8,409 bases of DNA from Lachnospiraceae bacterium UBA1718 (lineage in GTDB: Bacteria > Bacillota > Clostridia > Lachnospirales > Lachnospiraceae), in contig DCIU01000099.1 of assembly GCA_002317245.1 (NCBI GenBank), positions 8,787 through 17,195 on the forward strand, given 5' to 3'. Of this stretch, positions 1 to 5,548 are shown one piece after another. Numbering within the stretch: the first letter of the stretch is position 1; each line of letters begins with the position of its first letter. The translations under genes and the position numbers were made by a program. Below the pieces are notes generated by a model. The model had not been told where the DNA came from and did no database searches. It was given only the letters and a program-made list of their open reading frames with translations.

Positions 1-426
1 CATCACTATGATGATGTAATAGAGACAATACTTATGGGAATGCTCTACGGCGGTCAGGTGCAGACAATGATGCCTAAGCTCCACTCCACCAACTTCGAGG
101 GTATGGAGCTAATCCGTCCAATGTACCTCATTCGTGAGGAGGATATTAAGAGCTGGAGAGATTACAACGAGCTTCACTTCCTTCAGTGTGCCTGCAAGTT
201 CACAGAGACATGTACAAGCTGCAGTGAGGATGGAGCAAGCAACTCTAAGCGAATGGAGATTAAGAAGCTTATTGCTTCCCTTAAGGAGATTAATCCATTT
301 ATCGAATCCAATATTTTCTCAAGCGTGGAGAATGTTAACCTCAACACAGTTATTGCTTACAAGCATAATGGTGAGAAGCATTCCTTCCTTGAGACATATG
401 ATACTTCCATTGTAGAAGAAGAATAG
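1..426 (+). CDS. TtcA-like tRNA 2-thiocytidine synthetase family ATPase, 3' part only
   Basis: This is the last 141 residues of a gene that starts upstream of the window. The first visible residues, HHYDD, match the GHHxxD motif of PP-loop ATPases of the TtcA type. They are followed by an ETILMGMLYGG segment, MPKL, and an IRPMYLIREEDI block, all typical of TtcA. TtcA-family enzymes use ATP and an iron-sulfur cluster to thiolate cytidine 32 of tRNA in the cytoplasm. A Cys-rich segment follows, with Cys at visible residues 63, 65, 71 and 74 (CAC, then CTSC); cysteines in this region supply cluster ligands in known TtcA proteins. The ATP-binding SGGxDS motif would lie outside the window. The stop codon is 3 bases before the decarboxylase-like gene, so the two are probably co-transcribed. 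The family assignment is firm; the exact substrate is inferred from the family, and other TtcA/TtuA-like thiolases remain possible. Confidence 0.85.
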   Translation, partial: HHYDDVIETILMGMLYGGQVQTMMPKLHSTNFEGMELIRPMYLIREEDIKSWRDYNELHFLQCACKFTETCTSCSEDGASNSKRMEIKKLIASLKEINPFIESNIFSSVENVNLNTVIAYKHNGEKHSFLETYDTSIVEEE

Positions 427-429
427 GTA

Positions 430-1683
430 ATGAGCTTAGCGAAGATTCTTGATGAACTTCATAATTCGGACCAGTATCCCCTTCATATGCCAGGGCATAA
501 GAGGGACTATTCCCCGGAGAAGCTGCTTAGTGGGGCCTACAGCCTTGATATTACTGAGATAGAGGGCTATGACAATCTCTATGACGCCCAGGGAATTCTG
601 AGGGAAGCAATGGACAGAGCGGGTAAGCTCTATAGATGTCCTAATACTTACTTCCTGGTAAACGGTTCCACAACTGGGGTTATCACGGCAATTTACGCTG
701 TGACTAATCAGGGCGACCACATAATTATCGCCAGTAACTGCCACAGATCCGTATACAGCACTATAGAACTAAGGGAGCTGACGGCAGACTACATGGAGCC
801 AGATAAGCTTCTGTGTGATGATATCTATGGCGGCATTAAGCCGGAGTCAGTTAAGAAGACAATAGAAGAATCTATAGAGAAGGGAATCAGGCCGGCAGCT
901 GTCGTGATTACTTCACCTAACTATGACGGAATAATATCTGACATAGAGGGAATTGTTAAGGCTGCTCATGGTTATAAGGTTCCAGTAATAGTAGATGAGG
1001 CCCATGGTGCCCATCTGTCACTTCATAAGGACCTTCCAAAGGGAGCAATTGAAGCAGGCGCAGATATTGTAATCCATAGTACTCATAAGACGCTGGCAGC
1101 CATGACACAGACAGCACTACTGCATGTACAGGGCGATTTGGTTGACATAACTAAGGTAGAGAAGTACTGGCATACCTTCCAGACATCTTCCCCATCCTAT
1201 GTACTTATGGCAAGCATTGATGCAGCTGTTAATGACCTGTTGGATAATGGCGATAAGCTGTGGAAGGAATTCCTGCATAATCGCAGTAATTTTTACACTG
1301 AGACTAAGGGACTTGAGTCCTTACATATACTTACAGAAGGGGACATAAGAGACAGAGCGGATATTGCAGCTCTCGACCCCTGCAAGATTACGGTGATTCC
1401 AGATGGTTGTATTGACGGAATCATGCTTCAGAGGATACTGCTAGACGACTATCACATACAGCTTGAACTTGCCAGTGCAGGCAGAATTATCGCGATAGTG
1501 ACCTATGGAGATACCGCTGATGGCTTCCGCAGACTGACATCAGCACTTAAGGAAATTGATGAGAAAATTAAAAAGGGAGAGCTTAAGACAAGTGAGGTGA
1601 CCACCCAGGCAGCAGCTGCCAGTGGTGAGAACCGTAATCTCTATGCTCCATGTATACCAGGCCAGGTCCAGAGTGGTAACTAA
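430..1683 (+). CDS. PLP-dependent Orn/Lys/Arg decarboxylase-family protein (YaaO-like)
   Basis: This 417-residue protein is a fold-type I PLP enzyme of the Orn/Lys/Arg decarboxylase family. It begins with the family's YPLHMPGHKR signature (residues 16-25), followed by an LDITEIEGYDNLYDAQG block. VDEAHGAH (188-195) supplies the Asp that contacts the PLP ring nitrogen (D189). HSTHKTL carries the Schiff-base lysine, K220. The N-terminal wing domain of the large inducible E. coli decarboxylases is absent, as in B. subtilis YaaO and SpeA. It is shorter than those (about 480-490 residues): it stops soon after YAPCIPG (about 405-411), a degenerate form of the usual YPPGIP motif. The start is the ATG 3 bases after the ttcA-like stop. 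It is preceded only by a weak AGAAGAAGAATAGG purine run, so translation may be coupled. YaaO also sits beside this cluster in Bacillus. The substrate (lysine, ornithine or arginine) cannot be read from the sequence. Confidence 0.88.
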   Translation: MSLAKILDELHNSDQYPLHMPGHKRDYSPEKLLSGAYSLDITEIEGYDNLYDAQGILREAMDRAGKLYRCPNTYFLVNGSTTGVITAIYAVTNQGDHIIIASNCHRSVYSTIELRELTADYMEPDKLLCDDIYGGIKPESVKKTIEESIEKGIRPAAVVITSPNYDGIISDIEGIVKAAHGYKVPVIVDEAHGAHLSLHKDLPKGAIEAGADIVIHSTHKTLAAMTQTALLHVQGDLVDITKVEKYWHTFQTSSPSYVLMASIDAAVNDLLDNGDKLWKEFLHNRSNFYTETKGLESLHILTEGDIRDRADIAALDPCKITVIPDGCIDGIMLQRILLDDYHIQLELASAGRIIAIVTYGDTADGFRRLTSALKEIDEKIKKGELKTSEVTTQAAAASGENRNLYAPCIPGQVQSGN

Positions 1684-1684
1684 T

Positions 1685-1710
1685 AGCCACCATGGACTTG
1701 GCTTATTTTA
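1685..1710 (+). terminator. Weak intrinsic terminator candidate after the decarboxylase gene
   Basis: AGCCA (1685-1689) can pair with TGGCT (1699-1703) around a 9-base loop, and TTATTTTA follows directly. The stem is only 5 bp and the T run is interrupted, so this is weak. Its position just after the stop codon and just before a likely promoter fits the end of the ttcA-like/decarboxylase transcript. The right arm overlaps the proposed -35 element of the next promoter. Confidence 0.3.
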
Positions 1711-1727
1711 TATATCTATGTTATGAT
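1698..1727 (+). promoter_or_regulatory. Probable vegetative promoter with extended -10
   Basis: TTGGCT (1698-1703) resembles a -35 box. After an 18-base spacer comes TATGAT (1722-1727), preceded by TG at 1719-1720, which makes an extended -10 (TGnTATGAT). The spacer is AT-rich. The predicted start site is near 1734-1735. This is the best sigma-A-type promoter in the window and lies in its largest gap, so it probably drives the kinase-yaaR-holB-ricT operon. It is predicted from sequence alone. Confidence 0.55.
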
Positions 1728-1735
1728 ATAGAGTA

Positions 1736-1773
1736 CGCTAATATTGTGGGGAACTATACGCCATTTATTAGCG
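1736..1773 (+). promoter_or_regulatory. Stem-loop at the predicted 5' end of the operon mRNA
   Basis: CGCTAATA (1736-1743) and TATTAGCG (1766-1773) form a perfect 8-bp inverted repeat around a 22-base loop. Within the loop, TGG (1747-1749) can pair with CCA (1761-1763). The left arm begins 1-2 bases after the predicted transcription start, so the RNA would begin almost directly with the stem. No T run follows, which argues against a terminator. It may be a 5' mRNA-protecting stem, or a DNA dyad bound by a regulator at the start site. Confidence 0.5.
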
Positions 1774-1797
1774 AATGTGAAAAAGCAGGTTAGAAAA

Positions 1798-2385
1798 ATG
1801 GGTAAAATATTCTGCCTCATGGGCAAGAGCGCATCGGGCAAGGACACCGTATATAAAGAGCTACTGACAGATAAGGATCTTAAGCTTAAGAAGATAGTGC
1901 CATATACTACCAGACCAATCAGAGAGAATGAGAGCAATGGAGTTCAGTATTACTTCACTGACCTGGATGGTATGAAGGAGCTGGAGGCAACGGGTAAGGT
2001 CATCGAGAGCAGGGCTTATAATACAGTACATGGCATCTGGTATTACTTTACCGTAGATGATCATCAGATAGATCTGACTAAGGGCAACTATATAATTATT
2101 GGAACACCTGAAAACTTTTCGAAGCTCTGTGATTACTTCGGAAGTGATGTGGTTGTGCCGATATATATAGAGTTAGATGATGGCGTGAGATTAGAGAGAG
2201 CACTCAGCCGAGAGAGAATGCAGGACAATCCTAAGTACGAGGAGATGTGCAGGAGATTCTTAGCGGATGCCAAGGACTTCGATGAGGAGAATCTTACAGG
2301 CATTGGTAAGAGTAATAGATTTGCCAACGATGACCTGGCCACATGTGTTAAGAATATTCAGAGTTTCATAGCGGGGAATATTTAA
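1798..2385 (+). CDS. Guanylate-kinase-like P-loop nucleotide kinase in the tmk position
   Basis: This 195-residue protein has a Walker A loop GKSASGKD (residues 9-16) and the guanylate kinase signature TTRPIRENESNGVQYYF (37-53), including the two GMP-phosphate-binding arginines (R39, R42). Glu70 in VIESRAY corresponds to the Glu that contacts guanine. An Arg-rich lid follows (RLERALSRER, 131-140). Other expected features are changed: the YGT/YGS strand reads GIWYYFT (79-85), and the acidic ID segment reads IIIGTPEN (99-106). GMP may therefore not be the true substrate. The ATG at 1798 is chosen because it puts the P-loop near the N-terminus, with AGG 8 bases upstream; in-frame TTG 1744 and GTG 1777 would add 18 or 7 residues lacking family similarity. 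The gene lies where thymidylate kinase (tmk) lies in Bacillus. The fold is certain; the substrate is not. Confidence 0.85.
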   Translation: MGKIFCLMGKSASGKDTVYKELLTDKDLKLKKIVPYTTRPIRENESNGVQYYFTDLDGMKELEATGKVIESRAYNTVHGIWYYFTVDDHQIDLTKGNYIIIGTPENFSKLCDYFGSDVVVPIYIELDDGVRLERALSRERMQDNPKYEEMCRRFLADAKDFDEENLTGIGKSNRFANDDLATCVKNIQSFIAGNI

Positions 2386-2386
2386 A

Positions 2387-2416
2387 GATTGTACCATTCG
2401 GGAAGGAGGTATAATC
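2387..2416 (+). promoter_or_regulatory. Hairpin masking part of the yaaR Shine-Dalgarno site
   Basis: GATTGTACC (2387-2395) can pair with GGTATAATC (2408-2416) as 9 consecutive RNA pairs, one of them G-U, around a 12-base loop. The right arm includes the last two G of the consensus AAGGAGG ribosome binding site (2403-2409), while AAGGA lies in the loop. The yaaR ATG is at 2418, so the stem spans nearly the whole region that sets initiation. The hairpin fills the gap between the kinase stop and the yaaR start. The pairing is seen directly; a role in translation control is inferred. Confidence 0.5.
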
Positions 2417-2417
2417 C

Positions 2418-2858
2418 ATGGATTTAAAAATTAATCAGGTTACACCTCAGACCCAGGTAGAAGCACCTAAGGAGGTTCAACAGGCGGACGGAACCTTCAA
2501 GTTCGTACTTGCCAGTCAGATTGGTGAGGGAGATCTGCAGGCTAAGCTGACCACCATGATGGAAGAGATTACCATGCAGGGTGATAAGCTAGCCAAGCAT
2601 AGAGATATTAAGGACATGCGTAAGTACAGGACCTTAATTAAGGGCTTTATGAATGAGGTGGTTACCCATTCACATGAGTTCTCGAGAGAGAATTTCTTAG
2701 ATAGAAGAGGACGCCACAGAGTATATGGAATTATAAGACTGGTGGACCAGACACTGGATGAGCTGGCTCAGGAGTTGATGAAGGATGAAAAAGACAATCT
2801 TGCCATTCTGGGTAAAATAGGTGAGATTAGGGGTTTGTTGTTAGATATTTTCACGTAA
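2418..2858 (+). CDS. yaaR: YaaR family protein (DUF327)
   Basis: This protein has 146 residues, the same length as I recall for B. subtilis YaaR. A variable N-terminal tail (about 1-40) is followed by a mainly helical domain. It shows the family pattern: QGDKLAKHRDIKDMRKYRTL (54-73), FMNEVV, then RRGRHRVYGIIRLVDQTLDE (96-115), and the conserved end NLAILGKIGEIRGLLLDIFT (127-146). No catalytic motif, signal peptide or membrane segment is visible, so it is probably a small cytoplasmic protein. Its biochemical role is not known to me. In many Firmicutes it lies directly before holB, as here (13-base gap), suggesting a link to that operon. The start follows a consensus AAGGAGG 8 bases upstream, partly enclosed in a hairpin. 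The identification is firm and the function open. Confidence 0.9.
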   Translation: MDLKINQVTPQTQVEAPKEVQQADGTFKFVLASQIGEGDLQAKLTTMMEEITMQGDKLAKHRDIKDMRKYRTLIKGFMNEVVTHSHEFSRENFLDRRGRHRVYGIIRLVDQTLDELAQELMKDEKDNLAILGKIGEIRGLLLDIFT

Positions 2859-2871
2859 ACGGGAGAGTAAC

Positions 2872-3870
2872 ATGGCACTTTTTTCAGATATAGTTGGACA
2901 GGACATGATTAAAGAACATTTGATGAATGCTATAGAGCATAATCAGGTGTCACATGCATATATAATCTCAGGAGAGAGATACTGCGGTAAGGAATTCATA
3001 GCTAATGTATTCGCCATGGCACTCCAGTGCGAGGAGCCAGGTGCGGAGCCATGTAATGAGTGTCATTCCTGCAGACAGGCTGTTACTAAGAACCAGCCTG
3101 ATATTATCTATGTTAATCATGAGAAGATTAATACAATCTCAGTTGATGATATCCGTACCCAGGTAGGTGCTACTATCCAGGTTAAGCCATATGCAAGCAA
3201 GTATAAGGTATACATTATCAGCGAAGCTGAGAAGATGAATGATAATGCTCAGAATGCTCTGCTTAAGACTCTTGAGGAGCCACCAGAGTATGCAGTTATT
3301 ATCCTGCTTACAGATAATGTCAACTCACTTCTGCCAACTATTCTTAGCAGATGTGTAGTACTTAATATGAAGCCTGTAACAGACAGAATGGTTAAGAAGT
3401 TCTTAATGGAGAACGAGAAGATACCTGATTACAGAGCAGAGATATGTGCAGCCTTTGCACGTGGTAATATTGGTAAGGCCAAGATTCTTGCCAGATCAGA
3501 AGAGTTCGACAAGATTAAGGAAGATGCCATTGCAATGCTTAAGCATATTCATGAGATGGATATCAGAGAATTATCTCAGACCATCAAGAAGATGAATGAG
3601 TATAAGCTTGAGATTAATGATTTCCTTGATATTCTTGCCGTATGGTATAGAGATGCCCTTATCTTCAAGGCTACTAATGATGCTAATCATCTTATATTCA
3701 GAGACGAGTTCCAGAATATTAAGAGAACAGCTTCAAGAAGTACTTATGAAGAGATTGAGAATATCTTACAGGCTCTTGATACAGCTAAGAAGAGAATCTC
3801 AGCCAATGTTGAGTTCAATCTTACAATGGAGCTTCTCCTGCTATCCATTAAGGAGAATAGCGAGAGATAA
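2872..3870 (+). CDS. holB: DNA polymerase III delta' subunit (clamp loader)
   Basis: This 332-residue AAA+ protein is the delta' subunit of the clamp loader, which helps open the beta sliding clamp and load it onto primed DNA. The N-terminus has IVGQDMIKEHL, then SHAYIISGERYCGKEF. The Walker A-like loop GERYCGKE (34-41) keeps Gly and Lys but has Glu where Ser/Thr is usual, fitting a subunit whose ATP binding is weak or structural. The zinc module Cys53, Cys61, Cys64 and Cys67 (AEPCNECHSC) matches Firmicutes delta'. A degenerate Walker B/sensor region reads KVYIISEAEKMN (112-123), then LLKTLEEPP, and ends in the ILSRC motif (157-161) that places the Arg finger S-R-C. The helical C-terminal domain follows. 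GGGAG is 6-10 bases upstream of the ATG. Placement between yaaR and ricT matches Bacillus gene order. Confidence 0.95.
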   Translation: MALFSDIVGQDMIKEHLMNAIEHNQVSHAYIISGERYCGKEFIANVFAMALQCEEPGAEPCNECHSCRQAVTKNQPDIIYVNHEKINTISVDDIRTQVGATIQVKPYASKYKVYIISEAEKMNDNAQNALLKTLEEPPEYAVIILLTDNVNSLLPTILSRCVVLNMKPVTDRMVKKFLMENEKIPDYRAEICAAFARGNIGKAKILARSEEFDKIKEDAIAMLKHIHEMDIRELSQTIKKMNEYKLEINDFLDILAVWYRDALIFKATNDANHLIFRDEFQNIKRTASRSTYEEIENILQALDTAKKRISANVEFNLTMELLLLSIKENSER

Positions 3871-3883
3871 TTAATAATTGTGG

Positions 3884-3905
3884 TTATAGATGGAGGTTTA
3901 TAGAT
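3884..3905 (+). repeat. Short direct repeat flanking the ricT ribosome binding site
   Basis: TTATAGAT occurs at 3884-3891 and again at 3898-3905, a 14-base period, with the GGAGG Shine-Dalgarno site (3892-3896) between the copies. The 36-base holB-ricT gap holds nothing else notable. The repeat is AT-rich and may be chance, but it sits exactly around the ribosome binding site. Confidence 0.3.
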
Positions 3906-3906
3906 T

Positions 3907-4806
3907 ATGAAAAAAGTAATAGGCGTTAGATTTAGAAGTGCGGGCAAAATTTATTTCTTTGACCCTAAGGACTATGAGGTTAAGCGTGGTGACCACGTAA
4001 TCGTTGAGACAGCAAGAGGCGTCGAGTACGGTACTGTTGTAGGTGAGCCTAAGGAAGTAGAAGACGATAAGGTGGTTTCGCCACTTAAGCCAGTACTTAG
4101 AATAGCAACAGCCAAGGACGATGAGCAGGAGATCGCCAACAAGGAGAAGGAGAAGGAAGCCTTCAAGATCTGCCTTGAGAAGATCCATGCAAGAGGCCTT
4201 GAGATGAAGCTTATTGACGCTGAGTATACATTCGACAATAACAAGGTGTTATTCTACTTCACCGCAGATGGAAGAATTGACTTCAGAGAGTTGGTTAAGG
4301 ATCTTGCTGGTGTATTCAGAACAAGAATTGAACTTCGTCAGATTGGTGTCAGAGATGAGACCAAGATCAGAGGTGGTATCGGTATATGTGGCAGACCATT
4401 GTGCTGTAATACCCACCTGTCAGACTTTATCCCAGTATCAATTAAGATGGCTAAGGAGCAGAATCTGTCCCTTAATCCAACTAAGATATCCGGTGTGTGC
4501 GGAAGACTTATGTGCTGCCTTAAGCATGAGGAGGATACCTACGAAGAGCTTAACAGGAAGCTTCCTAACGTAGGTGATTACGTTACTACTAACGATGGCA
4601 TGAAGGGCCAGGTAGCAAGTGTTAACGTACTTCGTCAGCTTGTTAAGGTTATCGTTGAGAACGGTGATGAGAAGGAGATTCACGAGTACAAGGCAGAGGA
4701 TCTCAGATTCAAGAAGAAGCATAGAAAAGAGAAGCAGCTCACCAAGGAAGAGATGAAGGAGCTTGCTAAGCTCGAGAAGCAGGATAAGTCAGCAGGACTT
4801 GATTAA
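3907..4806 (+). CDS. ricT: PSP1-domain protein RicT/YaaT, RNase Y specificity factor
   Basis: This 299-residue protein is RicT (YaaT). In B. subtilis RicT works with RicA and RicF as the Y-complex, an Fe-S-containing complex that steers RNase Y in mRNA processing and also affects sporulation, competence and tRNA modification. The N-terminus (KKVIGVRFRSAGKIYFFDP, GDHVIVET, ARGVEYGTVV) leads into the PSP1 domain, with DFRELVKDLAGVFRTRIELR (125-144). Next come two cysteine motifs, CGRPLCC (C161, C166, C167) and CGRLMCC (C198, C203, C204), matching the cluster-ligand region of the family. The charged Lys/Glu-rich C-terminal tail (from about 265) is probably disordered. GGAGG lies 10 bases before the ATG. 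No ricA or ricF gene is in the window and yabA, next in Bacillus, is absent. The gene ends 5 bases before yabB. Confidence 0.95.
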   Translation: MKKVIGVRFRSAGKIYFFDPKDYEVKRGDHVIVETARGVEYGTVVGEPKEVEDDKVVSPLKPVLRIATAKDDEQEIANKEKEKEAFKICLEKIHARGLEMKLIDAEYTFDNNKVLFYFTADGRIDFRELVKDLAGVFRTRIELRQIGVRDETKIRGGIGICGRPLCCNTHLSDFIPVSIKMAKEQNLSLNPTKISGVCGRLMCCLKHEEDTYEELNRKLPNVGDYVTTNDGMKGQVASVNVLRQLVKVIVENGDEKEIHEYKAEDLRFKKKHRKEKQLTKEEMKELAKLEKQDKSAGLD

Positions 4807-4811
4807 GTATT

Positions 4812-5537
4812 ATGGGCGAGAGAATAGACGACCTTCAGTGTGATGGATTAAGACTCATTCAGGATCCAGAGAGATTCTGCTTTGGAATGGATGCAGTGCT
4901 CCTAAGTAACTATGTGAATGCTAATAAGGAGGATAATATTCTCGACCTGTGTACAGGCAATGGCATTATTCCCATTTTACTTAGCAGCAAAACCGGGGCC
5001 ACTAACATAAATGGCCTGGAGATACAGCCTGAAGCCGTAGAACTGGCTAATAGAAGCATTGAGCTTAATAACCTGTCAGACAGGGTTCATATTATAGAGG
5101 GAGATGTTAAGACAGTTACAGAATATTTTCCCAAGGCATCTATGCAGATAGTAACCTGCAATCCGCCATACATGATAGAACAGCATGGTCTCCAGAATAC
5201 GGCAGATGCCAAGAGCATTGCCCGTCATGAGATACTCTGCAACTTAGAGGATGTAATCTCGGCAGCAGCTACCTGCCTTCAGCCAGGATGCAGCTTCTAT
5301 ATGGTACACAGACCCTTCAGACTTGCGGAGATAATGGTGACATTAGCTAAGTATAAGCTAGAGCCAAAGAGAATGAGACTGGTGTATCCCTTTGTTAACA
5401 AGGAGCCTAACATGGTCCTTATTGAGGCCGTGAGAGGTGGCAAGTCAAGGATTACGGTGGAGAGACCACTTATCGTATATAAGGAACCTGGCCAATATAC
5501 AGACGAAATATATGAGATCTATGGAATGAACCGCTAG
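4812..5537 (+). CDS. yabB: tRNA1(Val) adenine-37 N6-methyltransferase family protein (YabB)
   Basis: This 241-residue protein is an AdoMet-dependent class I methyltransferase. It opens with the family pattern LQCDGLRLIQDPERFCFGMDAVLL (8-31, gaps none). Motif I is DLCTGNGIIPILL (45-57), the acidic loop GLEIQPEAVELANRS follows, and the catalytic NPPY (117-120) is typical of N6-adenine methylation. The family (TrmN6/YfiC in E. coli, YabB in Bacillus) methylates A37 of tRNA1(Val); the exact tRNA target here is inferred. The start ATG is 5 bases past the ricT stop, and no good Shine-Dalgarno site is near (AGGA is 14 bases away), so translation probably depends on ribosomes finishing ricT. In Bacillus it is followed by yazA, a GIY-YIG gene that is missing here. 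Confidence 0.92.
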   Translation: MGERIDDLQCDGLRLIQDPERFCFGMDAVLLSNYVNANKEDNILDLCTGNGIIPILLSSKTGATNINGLEIQPEAVELANRSIELNNLSDRVHIIEGDVKTVTEYFPKASMQIVTCNPPYMIEQHGLQNTADAKSIARHEILCNLEDVISAAATCLQPGCSFYMVHRPFRLAEIMVTLAKYKLEPKRMRLVYPFVNKEPNMVLIEAVRGGKSRITVERPLIVYKEPGQYTDEIYEIYGMNR

Positions 5538-5548
5538 GAGTTAATGTG
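5536..5548 (+). promoter_or_regulatory. Ribosome binding site and GTG start of the acyltransferase gene
   Basis: AGGAG (5536-5540) overlaps the yabB stop codon TAG and lies 5 bases before the GTG at 5546, which opens the acyltransferase frame. An ATG at 5544 overlaps that GTG in another frame, but it reads only Met-Trp-Ala-Arg-Asp before a stop. The GTG is therefore the productive start, and a short decoy reading frame overlaps it. Confidence 0.6.

Noticed and set aside
436..744. Minus-strand open frame of about 102 codons opposite the decarboxylase gene
   Set aside because: It lies wholly opposite a well-supported gene and shows no recognisable family. The same holds for the other minus-strand frames, for example 3972-4244 and 7917-8105.
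1736..1773. Inverted repeat as an intrinsic terminator
   Set aside because: The right arm is followed by AATGTGAAAAAG, with no T run.
1744..1797. N-terminal extension of the kinase from TTG 1744
   Set aside because: The extra 18 residues do not resemble the family, and the region forms the leader stem-loop; ATG 1798 puts the P-loop at the normal place.
4214..4573. Plus-strand open frame inside ricT in another frame
   Set aside because: It lies within the strongly conserved PSP1/cysteine region of ricT and has no motif or ribosome binding site of its own.
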